From DASVXQ01 sp046727955 (GTDB lineage: Bacteria; Actinomycetota; CALGFH01): a stretch of DNA of 31,842 bases. Below the pieces are notes generated by a model that was not told the origin of the DNA, did no database searches, and saw only the letters and a program-made list of their open reading frames with translations. A program made the translations under genes and the position numbers. The DNA is taken from positions 1-31,842 of the forward strand of contig JBKPDO010000232.1 of the NCBI GenBank assembly GCA_046727955.1, written 5' to 3'. Positions 16,584-23,688 of this stretch are shown here, piece after piece (within the stretch, counting starts at the first letter, position 1; every line of letters starts with the position of its first letter).

Positions 16584-16751
16584 ATGGGATGCGGCTGTGG
16601 GGGCTGCGGCTGCTGCGGTGACGACCGACGCGGCGGCGAGCCACAGGATGCAGAGGCCATCGTCCAGGACCTGGCCGAGCTCGAGCGGCGCTTGGAGCGC
16701 GACCTACAGGCCGTCCGTGACCGGCTTGGCCGCATGCAGGCGACCGCCTGA
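16584..16751 (+). CDS. Cys-rich metal-binding-like small protein
   Basis: A 55-residue protein begins MGCGCGGCGCCGDD, with Cys at 3, 5, 8, 10 and 11. A charged helix then probably forms a coiled coil (AIVQDLAELERRLERDLQAV). The Shine-Dalgarno GGAGG lies inside the end of the ATPase gene, and the ATG is only 1 nt after the ATPase stop codon, so it is surely part of the arsR-ATPase operon. Gly/Cys alternation recalls metallothioneins, but the length and the helical tail do not match families I know. The likely role is as a metal buffer or chaperone delivering ions to the pump, by position and composition only. Confidence 0.7.
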   Translation: MGCGCGGCGCCGDDRRGGEPQDAEAIVQDLAELERRLERDLQAVRDRLGRMQATA

Positions 16752-16771
16752 CCGCACGCCCGGCAAGCAGG

Positions 16772-17210
16772 CACCAACGTAGCGAGCGGCTGCGCCGCCT
16801 CGCGCTCACCGCGGCCACGCGGGCGCCGGCGCCGATCCGAGTGGTGGACGGCACCGCCGAGGCGCTGCCCGCCGAGGACACCTGCTTCGACACAGCGGTC
16901 GCCGGCCTGGTGCTGTGCACGGTCGCCGATCTGGCCTGGGCCCTGGCGGAGATCCGTCGGGTGCTGCGCCCCGGCGGGACGCTGCGCTTCTACGAGCACG
17001 TCCGGGCCGACGCCCGCGGCTGGCCCGCTGGCAGGACCGGCTCGAGCGCCCGTGGGGCTGGCTGGCCGGAGGGTGCCACCCCAACCGCGACACGGTGGCA
17101 GCCATCACCGCCACCGGGCTGCGGGTGGTGGAGCTGGACCGGTTCGACCTCCAGGCCATGCCGCCGCTGGTCCCCCGCACGTCCTTGGGGTCGCGGAGCG
17201 GCCGTGGTAG
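16772..17210 (+). pseudogene. SAM methyltransferase, N-truncated and frameshifted
   Basis: C-terminal two thirds of a UbiE/Methyltransf_11-type enzyme: VVDGTAEALPAEDTCFDTAV, VLCTVADLAWALAEIRRVLR and PGGTLRFYEHVRADA in one frame. Then come RWQDRLERPWGWLAGGCH and NRDTVAAITATGLRV in the next, and HVLGVAERPW before a stop at 17208-17210 in the third. The SAM-binding motif I (GxGxG) is missing because homology starts only about 20 nt after the Cys-rich peptide gene. Two or more shifts plus truncation mark it as a relic. Confidence 0.65.
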
Positions 17211-17246
17211 GACGCCCAGATCCACGGAGCAGCGAGCTCGGTCGCG

Positions 17247-17687
17247 TCACAGCGCATGGTTCTCATCGCCGTGCACGAGCCCGAAGAATCCTTCGGAAAC
17301 CGGCGCAAGCTTGCCCGACCCACAGGCGAGGCCGGCGAGACGACACCGCGGCCAGACAGCCAGCCGATGCCCATCGCCGCAAGCCCGCCCACCACCACGC
17401 CCGCCACCGGACCAGCCGGCCGGAGCGCGACGGCCACGATTGCCCCCAATTCCGCGACCAGCAGCCCGGTGGCTGCGACCGCGAGCCCGCGCCGCTCCTC
17501 GCACGGCCGGTCCCCTCGTCAACCGATCGAGCCGATACGCCAGATCACCATCACCGCCAAGCGCCAACGCCGGCACCGACCCCGCGGTCGCCAGCGCCGC
17601 CTTGGCCAGCGCGCGGGCGACCACCCGGCGATCACCGACCGTCCGTGCGGCCGCCTCGTCGGCGATCACCTCCACGGCACCAACCAC
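17247..17687 (-). pseudogene. M56 (BlaR1-like) peptidase, C-terminal fragment
   Basis: The frame reads VEVIADEAAARTVGDRRVVA, then ALAKAALATAGSVPALALGG and LDRLTRG. This is the segment that follows the HExxH zinc motif in M56 membrane peptidases (E-x-x-A-D-x-x-A with downstream R-L-x-R-L). After a frame change come a Gly/Ala/Val membrane helix (VAGVVVGGLAAMGIGWL) and a tail. The HExxH motif and N-terminal helices are absent. An intact relative lies at 29417-30385. This copy has no accompanying BlaI gene. Confidence 0.55.
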
Positions 17688-17690
17688 TCA

Positions 17691-17998
17691 AGCGGTCCGA
17701 CTGCGGACTGGTAGCCCCTCCGGGCGGCTGCGAGCTGGCGAGTTCGAGGCCAATCCTGGCAAGGAGCACACCGCGGCCGGATGCGGACCCTGATCGGCTG
17801 TAGCGATCCTCGACCGTCGGGATACCTCCGACAGCGCTACAAGAGTGAGCCCTGTTGCCCATGCTTGCGGCGTCCCCACCGACGACAGGAGGGCAACCGA
17901 CCGACTCGGGCGTTTCTGCTGGTAGCGGCCCTGACGGGGCGGTGATGCGGTGAACACCGGCCGGTACCGCGGTCGGCGTTTGTGCTGGGCACGGGGGT
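17691..17998. other. Intergenic region, no gene recognised
   Basis: Open frames here have unlikely Arg/Pro-rich compositions and none shows a known motif. The visible structure is a nested hairpin at 17799-17841, described separately. The right end leads into the palindrome and the helix-turn-helix repeat gene. Confidence 0.4.
17799..17841. repeat. Nested inverted repeats (two-step stem)
   Basis: The outer arms TGTAGCG (17799-17805) and CGCTACA (17835-17841) are perfect complements. Inside them GTCGG (17816-17820) pairs with CCGAC (17828-17832) around a 7-nt loop. A single strand could fold into a long interrupted hairpin. No gene abuts it closely. It might be an old terminator, an imperfect mobile-element end or a recombination site. 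Confidence 0.35.
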
Positions 17999-18006
17999 TT
18001 GCCGCT

Positions 18007-18028
18007 GGTCGTACCCCCCGGTACGACC
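18007..18028. promoter_or_regulatory. Perfect 9-bp palindrome upstream of HTH-repeat gene
   Basis: GGTCGTACC (18007-18015), CCCC, GGTACGACC (18020-18028). This perfect inverted repeat has 9-bp arms and a 4-bp centre and lies 64 nt before the preferred start of the HTH-repeat gene. Centre-to-centre spacing of the arms (13 bp) is near one helical turn, as for a dimeric DNA-binding protein. Autoregulation by the downstream protein is a natural guess. Confidence 0.5.
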
Positions 18029-18091
18029 AAAGCATGGGTAACCCCCGGACCAGCGGAAACGTCCCGCCAACTGGTCATCCGGGGCGGGTTT

Positions 18092-18721
18092 GTGGTCGAC
18101 GACGGCCGCATCCGGCGGCTGGAGCGACGCGCCCGCCATCTTGGGTTCGCCGACCTGCGCAGCTATCTGCAGACCCGCTGCGACACCGGGCACAGTGTCC
18201 CTGGGCTCGCTCAGGAACTTGGCGAGTCGGAGTGGATCGTCACCCACGCGCTGGCCGCGCTGGGCATCAGCCTGCCACCTCGGCCCGAGCGGCTGGCCCG
18301 GCAGCGACGCCGCCACGCCGGGGAGCGGATCGCCAAACGGGTCGTCGAGCTTGGCTTTGCGGAGGTCCGGGCGTACCTGGAGGATCGGCTCATCGAGCGG
18401 GAGTGGCTGCTGACCGATGTCGCCGCCGAGCTTGCCGCGGATCGGCGGACGGTGCGGCGGCTTATGGAGCAGGTTGGGGTCACGCGGCGGCGGCGGACCG
18501 CCCGGCAGCTGGCCGTCGGCGAACGGGGCCGCCAGGTGCAGTCGGTCTCCTGGCAGACACGGAGGGCCGCGCGGCTGGCCGAGTTGGGCTTTGCCGATCT
18601 CTCCGGCTATCTGCAGGCCCGCTACGTCGGGCAGGGATGGTCGATCAAGCAGATGCGGGCCGAGCTTCGGGTCGGCCGTAACTGGCTGGTGGCGCAGATG
18701 GCACGCCTCGGGTTGCGGTGA
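18092..18721 (+). CDS. Protein of three tandem helix-turn-helix-like repeats
   Basis: About 209 residues from GTG 18092. A TTG at 17999 would add 31 residues, but the palindrome would then lie inside the gene. Three ~50-residue units each begin with LGFA-(D/E)-(L/V)-x-x-YL and end in a helix-turn-helix-like block: HLGFADLRSYLQTR with AQELGESEWIVTHALAALGI; ELGFAEVRAYLEDR with AAELAADRRTVRRLMEQVGV; ELGFADLSGYLQAR with RAELRVGRNWLVAQMARLGL. Basic linkers (RARQRRR-like, RRRRTAR) separate them. No catalytic motif, signal or membrane segment. It is probably a sequence-specific DNA-binding protein that contacts repeated or extended sites. I do not recognise a named family. The perfect palindrome 64 nt upstream suggests autoregulation. 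Confidence 0.65.
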   Translation: MVDDGRIRRLERRARHLGFADLRSYLQTRCDTGHSVPGLAQELGESEWIVTHALAALGISLPPRPERLARQRRRHAGERIAKRVVELGFAEVRAYLEDRLIEREWLLTDVAAELAADRRTVRRLMEQVGVTRRRRTARQLAVGERGRQVQSVSWQTRRAARLAELGFADLSGYLQARYVGQGWSIKQMRAELRVGRNWLVAQMARLGLR

Positions 18722-18833
18722 TGACGACCAACTTGCTCGGCCGGCTCCCGGAGTCGGCGCCCGTAGCGAGACGGCCAAGTCCGACCGCGGCAGCAGGAAG
18801 GCGCTGTGTCAGTGGTCCCGCGGCCGGGCAGCC

Positions 18834-18899
18834 AGGGGCGCGTCAGGGGCACCAGCGGGGCACGCTAAGGGCAGCGCAGGGGCACGAGAGGGGCACGGT
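18834..18899. repeat. Six 11-bp tandem repeats (AGGGGCACG type)
   Basis: Units start at 18834, 18845, 18856, 18867, 18878 and 18889, exactly 11 bp apart. Each contains a variant of AGGGGCACG followed by two variable bases. The array covers the place where the C-terminal coding part of merR should be. The same 7-mer, in opposite orientation and again with 11-bp period, recurs at 19245-19277. Confidence 0.75.
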
Positions 18900-19118
18900 C
18901 GCGCACGGCAAGCAGGTCTGCGATCTCGCCAAACGCAGGCCAAGCCGCTGAGCGCCGCGGATGAAGTGCAACCGGTCGATGGTCGCGGCATCGTACTGGC
19001 GGTAGCCGGCGGGGCTGCGGGCGGGTGGCGGAAGCAGGCCGGCGCGCTCGTAGTAGCGGATCGTGTCGGGTCGGACGCCTGCTTGTTTGGCGAGCGTGGA
19101 GACGGTGAGCGAAGCCAT
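18865..19118 (-). pseudogene. merR-like: MerR-family regulator, frameshifted and C-truncated
   Basis: The ATG at 19118 opens LTVSTLAKQAGVRPDTIRYY and ERAGLLPPPARSPAGYRQYD, the MerR winged helix with the RYYE signature, then IDRLHFIRGAQRLGLRLA. Next the family has E-I-x-D-L-L; here one G is missing (GCGAGATC). Restoring it gives EIADLLAVRDR and a stop at 18865. After VRDR the normal Cys-containing dimerisation/metal-binding helix is replaced by the 11-bp repeat array. Metal sensing is therefore lost even with the frame repaired. A well-formed MerR operator-promoter (19132-19153) remains upstream. Confidence 0.75.
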
Positions 19119-19131
19119 GCCGGCAGCGTAG

Positions 19132-19153
19132 ACCCTGGAGCGTGCTCCAAGGT
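19132..19153 (-). promoter_or_regulatory. MerR-type operator within an over-long promoter spacer
   Basis: ACCCTGGAGC-GT-GCTCCAAGGT is a near-perfect dyad (9 of 10 pairs). On the minus strand TTGACC lies just upstream and a CTACGC/TACGCT -10 follows, giving a spacer of about 19-20 bp. That over-long spacer with a central dyad is the hallmark of MerR-activated promoters. The downstream gene is merR itself, so it is an autoregulatory site left intact beside a broken regulator. Confidence 0.75.
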
Positions 19154-19244
19154 CAAGCGCCGATGAGGGTCATGCATTCGGAGACTTGACAGACATCCCC
19201 GTCGCCAACATCGACATCGACCATCGACATGGGGATCAGGGAGC

Positions 19245-19277
19245 TGCCCCTGGCGTGCCCCTCCGGTGCCCCTGCCC
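19245..19277. repeat. Three 11-bp repeats (TGCCCCT type), inverted to 18834 array
   Basis: TGCCCCT starts at 19245, 19256 and 19267, exactly 11 bp apart, with four variable bases between. It is the reverse complement of the AGGGGCA core at 18834-18899. The two arrays thus bracket the merR remnant and its operator as a long inverted repeat. A CATCGAC triplication lies just to the left, near 19210-19229. Confidence 0.7.
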
Positions 19278-19388
19278 ACGGGTGCCAGGCGCTGTTCCAG
19301 GCTGAACGCCAGCTTTGCTACCCTCGCGCTGCCGAGCCGACACCGGGCCGAGCACCGTCAATGGCGCGCTGGCTGGCAGCAACCCGGC

Positions 19389-19883
19389 CCCGACCACCCG
19401 TCTGCCAGTCGAGGTCGCTGAGATCAGCGATGCTGGCGCCGTAGGCGATGGCGCTGGCCAGCACGTCGATCCGCTTGGCGACCTCCGCCCCACCTGGCCG
19501 AACACCTGGGCCCAGCCGGTCCAGCCCGCAGATCGGCGGTACCGGCAGCGCGCCGGTGGCCACCACGAGTTGGTCGTAGCCATACCGGCGGGCATGCCGG
19601 CCGCATCGACACACTGCATCCGCTTGACGGCCAGGTCCAGCCGCACGGCGCGGTGGTCCAGCTGCAGCTCCAGCCCGGCGGCGTCCAGCTCGGCGCGGCT
19701 GCGGTGGGCGAGGTCGCGCCAGTCGGCCACCTCCCCGGCGACGTGGTGGGGGATGCCGCAGATGGAGTGGTTCGGGTAGCGGTCGGCGACCAGTAGGGTG
19801 ACCTCGACCTCGCGGGCCAGTTCGCGGGCGCGCAGGCCCGCCTCGATGCTGGCGTCGCTGCCGCCGATGATGAGCGGGTGCAT
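19389..19883 (-). pseudogene. CoA-disulfide-reductase-like flavoprotein, internally deleted
   Basis: The ATG at 19883 opens MHPLIIGGSDASIEAGLRAR and DRYPNHSICGIPHHVAGEVA. These are the FAD motif and the single-Cys active-site region (NxSICG) of the CoA-disulfide reductase/NADH oxidase-like family. After MPA the frame shifts to YGYDQLVVATGALPVPPI. Then GLDRLG jumps straight to AEVAKRIDVLASAI and ADLSDLDWQ, the extreme C-terminus of the family. The NAD-binding and dimerisation middle (over 200 residues) is missing and the last residues are cut. It is a collapsed relic. Its neighbour on the opposite strand is the intact thioredoxin-reductase-like gene. Confidence 0.7.
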
Positions 19884-20108
19884 GGCGGGTTCCCAGTGCT
19901 GGGTCCTGGCTGGGCCGACGGCGGCACCATGGTGGCTCGGCGGGCGGGACTGGCCTATGGGTCTGGCTGGATGCTACGGGTGCGGCCCTCGGCCCGCACC
20001 GGGCGGGGATGCCGCCATGGCCATGTGGCGGTGTCGGCCTGGCTGCGGCGACGATGGAGGAAGGACAGCACCCAGCCCGCACGATCCCTGTCACTTGAGG
20101 AGGCCAGC

Positions 20109-21026
20109 ATGTTGGACGTGGTCATCGTCGGCGGCGGCCCGGCCGGGCTCAGCGCAGCCCTCATGCTGGGCCGCGCCCGCAGAAACGTGCTGCTGTGCGA
20201 CAGCGGCCAGCCACGCAACGCAGGCGTACACGCCATGCACGGGTTCCTGTCGCGCGACGGGATGGACCCGGCAGCGCTGCGCCAGGCCGGCCGCGACCAG
20301 CTCCGCGCCTACCCCACCATGCGGCTGCGCGCCGCCGCGGTCCGGGCGGTCGCCCGCGACACCGACCAGTTCACCGTCAGCCTGACCGACCGCACCCAGG
20401 AGCAGGCACGCCGCCTGCTGCTGGCCACCGGGGTCGTTGACGAGCTCCCCCCGATCCCGGGTCTGGCGGAGCTGTGGGGACGCGGGGTGTTCAACTGCCC
20501 CTACTGCGACGGCTGGGAGGTCCGCGACCAGCCCTTGGCGGTCCTGGCCAGCGATCCCCGCAACCTCCAGCTCGCGCTGCAGCTGACGCGCTGGAGCCCC
20601 GACGTGCTGCTGTGCAGCAACGGCGTGGCCGGTCTGGACGACGACGCCCGCCGCCTGCTGGCCGCCCACAAGGTCGGACTGCGCGAGGAGCCCATCGCCC
20701 GGCTGGACGGCCACGACGGCCGGCTGGAGCGCATCGTGTTCGCCGGGGGCGAGCCGGTCGCGCGCACCGCGGCCTTCCTGCACGCGCCCACCCGCCAGCG
20801 CAGCGACCTGCCCAGCCAGCTTGGCTGCACGCTGGGAGAGGACGGCTCGGTGCTGGTCGGCGACCTCGGGCAGACCAGCGTGCCGGGCGTGTTCGCCGCC
20901 GGGGACATGGCGCGCCGGCCCAGCATGCCGGTGCCTGGCGCGCAGGTGGTCATCGCCGCGGCCGAGGGCGCGATCGCCGCCGTCGCCATCGACCAGGAGC
21001 TGCTCCTGCAGCAGCTTGCCGCCTGA
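20109..21026 (+). CDS. Thioredoxin reductase-like NAD(P)/FAD oxidoreductase
   Basis: An intact 305-residue flavoprotein. FAD-binding VVIVGGGPAGLSAALML is at residues 4-20, and the redox-active CPYCDG (CxxC) near residue 136 is in the TrxR position between the two dinucleotide domains. FAAGDMAR near 263 is the second FAD contact. Length matches low-molecular-weight thioredoxin reductases. However, the NADPH region LAVLASDPRNLQLALQLTRW lacks the usual GGGxSA glycine cluster (here A-S-D-P-R-N), so cofactor use may differ from true TrxR. Related actinobacterial genes are simply called NAD(P)/FAD-dependent oxidoreductases. GAGGAGG 6-7 nt before the ATG supports the start. It is probably involved in thiol redox balance. 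Confidence 0.85.
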   Translation: MLDVVIVGGGPAGLSAALMLGRARRNVLLCDSGQPRNAGVHAMHGFLSRDGMDPAALRQAGRDQLRAYPTMRLRAAAVRAVARDTDQFTVSLTDRTQEQARRLLLATGVVDELPPIPGLAELWGRGVFNCPYCDGWEVRDQPLAVLASDPRNLQLALQLTRWSPDVLLCSNGVAGLDDDARRLLAAHKVGLREEPIARLDGHDGRLERIVFAGGEPVARTAAFLHAPTRQRSDLPSQLGCTLGEDGSVLVGDLGQTSVPGVFAAGDMARRPSMPVPGAQVVIAAAEGAIAAVAIDQELLLQQLAA

Positions 21027-21065
21027 GGGTCCACGGTGCCGCTGCACGCGCGCCACTTGGTGCGG

Positions 21066-23546
21066 TTAGCGAGGCGCGGTGATCGTCACCGCCACGCCGT
21101 AGGCGCTGTAGTCGCGGTCCATGAAGTGGCCGGGGGCGTCCATGCGCTCGTGCAGGATGCGGCTGGCGCGGTCCACCCACAGGCGGTGGTAGGCGCCGTT
21201 GGCGAGATCAAGGAAGGCGAGCACCTCGGCCGGGGTGCCATGCCAGGAGGCAGGGCCGAGGTCGACGACGCTGGCCTGCTGGTCGCTCCAGTTGCGCGCC
21301 GGGAACCGCAGCACCAGGCCGAGGGCGCGCTCGTGCCGCCACGGGCCGCTGCCGTCACGCGTGTAGCGGTGCTCGCCGACCCAGACCGTGTCGGTGGTCC
21401 CGTCCGGGCCGCGCAGGTGCCAGCGGGCCAGGTCCGGGGCTTTGAGCTGGTAGTCGGTGCGGAACACCGTGCCCAGCCCGCCGTCGAGGACCTCGTGGAT
21501 CCGGAACGAGCCCGAGGCCGCCAGGACCCGGTCGGCGGCGCGCAGCCGCCCCGTGGCCGTGCCGCCGCGGGGCAGCGGCAGTGGCAGCGGAAAGCGGGCC
21601 GCGCCCTTGTTGGGCAGGACCGCCTCCACGGTGAGCGGCCCGCGAGTCGGGACTGGGGTGGCGAGGAACGCTTCGGTGCAGCCGTCCCCGCAGGGCTGCA
21701 CCAGCGCCGGGACCACCTGGCGGCCGCGGTCCAGCACCCGCAGCGGCCGGGGCGCGACCGGCGGGGGGATCACCAGCCCGCCGCGGACGCGCACCACCAG
21801 CAGCCGGTCCCCGGCGGCCATCGCGGTGAGCCCAACCAGCACGCCGCTTCGGCCTGCGCGGCCGCCCAGCACCAGCGCATCCGGCGGGTCCGGCGGCGGC
21901 GTGCCAGCGGTAGCTGGCGCGGCGGCGATGGTGAACCGCCCGTCCAGATCCGGTTGGACGCCCGGCACACCGGCCACCCCGACCCGCCAGCCGCCCGCCA
22001 GCGCGAACGCGTCGGTCACCGCCCGGTAGGTGGCGGGCGCGACCCGGGCGGCGCTGAGGGAGGCCGGGGCGGCGCGGCCCGCCTCGTCGGCGACCGTCAG
22101 GCCGATGCGGGCTAGGCCGTCGACCGGCCGGCCCTTGGGGTCGGTCACCCGGACCTGGAGCAGGTTGCGGCCGACTGTGCCGGGCTCCAGGTCCAGGTGC
22201 AGGCGCAGCGGCCCGGCCTGCAGCGTCTGGGTCTGCGGGCCGCCGCGCACCCGGGTGGTGCTGGCGGCGGCCACCACCTCGCCGGCGGGGACGGTGTTGG
22301 CCAGCAGCGCCGCCACCAGCACCACCGCCACACCCCCGCCCGCCTCGACCCCGAGCAGGCGCCGCAGCCGCCCGGGGGGCGTGCCGGCGCCGGCGCGGGG
22401 CAGCAGCCGGTAGCGCGCCACCGCCGCCAGCCCCACGACCACCATGGCGACCGCGACCTTGGCCGCCAGGATGCGGCCGTAGTCGGTGCCGGTCAGCGCC
22501 GCCCTGGCGTGCACCTGGGCGAGGCCCTGCCAGGCGCCCGTGACCGCGATGACGGCCACCATCCACAGCGCCATGCGGGAGAAGCGCCGCACCACCACAA
22601 TGTCGGCCCGCCGCATGGTCAGCACCAGCACGGCCAGCCCACCGACCCAAGTGCCCACCGCCAGCAGGTGCACGCTCTCCAACCCCACATACAGCCAGCG
22701 CGGCGACAGGCCGGCGTCGTGGGCGCCCAGCGCCAGCCCGACCACCAACCCGACCGCCAGCGCCAGCGCGCTCAAGCCGGGCCGGTGACCGCGCCGCACC
22801 CCCCAGCCCACCACGGCCACGACCGCGGCCAGCAGCGCCACCTCGACCAGCATGCGGCGCGCCGCGGCGGGCGAGGCCGCCAGGAACGCGCCGACCGCGC
22901 CGGGGCCGAGCCCACCGGCGGTCGCCGCGCCCGCCCCCACCTGCCAGGCCAGCCCGACCCCGCCGACCAATGCGCCCACCACAACCAACCTCCGGTAGCG
23001 TGGCTCGTCCGGGCCGATCGGCCCGGGCCGGCGCCACACCACCATGGCGGCGACCGCCACCCCGACCAGCAGCAGCACCCCGGCCACCTCCAGCCAGCGG
23101 CCCACGACCTGCCAGGCGCTTGGCAGCTGCGGCGGGGCAGAAGTGGTGACCGGGCCGGAGCCGGCTCCGATGGCGAAGGCGAAGGAGCCGGCCTCGAGGT
23201 GGCCGTCGGCCGAGACGATCCGCCAGCCGGCCAGGTAGGCGCCGTCGGCCAGGACGGGCAGGGTGGCGGCCAGCACCTGTGGGCGCCCGTCGGGATGGCG
23301 CACCGGGCCAAGGCGAACCTGGCCGCGCGGTCCCTGCAGGCTCAGGCCCTGCCCGAGCGGCCGGACCGCCTCGGAGAAGGCGACCCGCAGCTCAGCCGGC
23401 GCGCGTGCCAGGCGGGCGCCCGCCGCGGGGTTGCTGCCGATCACCAGGGCGTGCGCCGCCGCGGGGCCGGCGCCAAGCAGCAGCCATCCGCTCAGCAGCA
23501 GCCCGACCCCGACCGCGGCTGCCACGGCCACGCCTCGACGCCGCAC
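21066..23546 (-). CDS. CopC-CopD fusion copper protein with extra C-terminal domains
   Basis: About 826 residues, intact. The signal peptide (VAVAAAVGVGLLLSGWLLLG to AAAHALV) leaves a mature N-terminal His. The CopC domain follows (SNPAAGARLARAPAELRVAF, RIVSADGHLEAGSF with the S-x-D-G-H copper motif), then a CopD membrane domain of about eight helices (residues ~150-450, including ESVHLLAVGTWVGGLAVLVL). The extracytoplasmic tail has a YtkA-like beta domain (LLQVRVTDPKGRPVDGLARI) and a last ~180-residue domain with TDYQLKAPDLARWHL and MDAPGHFMDRDY, similar to LolA/LppX-like folds. The role is copper uptake or homeostasis at the membrane. GTG 23546 has GAGGAGG 8 nt upstream; GTG 23579 is an alternative without a site. 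Divergent from the permease across a palindrome. Confidence 0.85.
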   Translation of the reverse strand: MRRRGVAVAAAVGVGLLLSGWLLLGAGPAAAHALVIGSNPAAGARLARAPAELRVAFSEAVRPLGQGLSLQGPRGQVRLGPVRHPDGRPQVLAATLPVLADGAYLAGWRIVSADGHLEAGSFAFAIGAGSGPVTTSAPPQLPSAWQVVGRWLEVAGVLLLVGVAVAAMVVWRRPGPIGPDEPRYRRLVVVGALVGGVGLAWQVGAGAATAGGLGPGAVGAFLAASPAAARRMLVEVALLAAVVAVVGWGVRRGHRPGLSALALAVGLVVGLALGAHDAGLSPRWLYVGLESVHLLAVGTWVGGLAVLVLTMRRADIVVVRRFSRMALWMVAVIAVTGAWQGLAQVHARAALTGTDYGRILAAKVAVAMVVVGLAAVARYRLLPRAGAGTPPGRLRRLLGVEAGGGVAVVLVAALLANTVPAGEVVAAASTTRVRGGPQTQTLQAGPLRLHLDLEPGTVGRNLLQVRVTDPKGRPVDGLARIGLTVADEAGRAAPASLSAARVAPATYRAVTDAFALAGGWRVGVAGVPGVQPDLDGRFTIAAAPATAGTPPPDPPDALVLGGRAGRSGVLVGLTAMAAGDRLLVVRVRGGLVIPPPVAPRPLRVLDRGRQVVPALVQPCGDGCTEAFLATPVPTRGPLTVEAVLPNKGAARFPLPLPLPRGGTATGRLRAADRVLAASGSFRIHEVLDGGLGTVFRTDYQLKAPDLARWHLRGPDGTTDTVWVGEHRYTRDGSGPWRHERALGLVLRFPARNWSDQQASVVDLGPASWHGTPAEVLAFLDLANGAYHRLWVDRASRILHERMDAPGHFMDRDYSAYGVAVTITAPR

Positions 23547-23586
23547 CGGCACGCTCCTCCTCGAGAGCGGTCCTGTCACCCACCGA

Positions 23587-23609
23587 TTCTCTTACGAAAC
23601 GTAAGAGAA
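23587..23609. promoter_or_regulatory. Perfect 10-bp operator palindrome between copCD and permease
   Basis: TTCTCTTACG (23587-23596), AAA, CGTAAGAGAA (23600-23609). The perfect 10-bp arms in a locally AT-rich patch sit between divergent genes, 41 nt from the preferred CopCD start and 80 nt from the permease start. The site suits a TetR-, ArsR- or CopY-type dimeric repressor controlling both genes. Confidence 0.7.
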
Positions 23610-23688
23610 CGCCGATCGGTTCCCGGTTCTTGGGATACCCTTCTACGACGGTGCGTCGGAGACCCGGGAGAGGAGGCACCCAGACATC

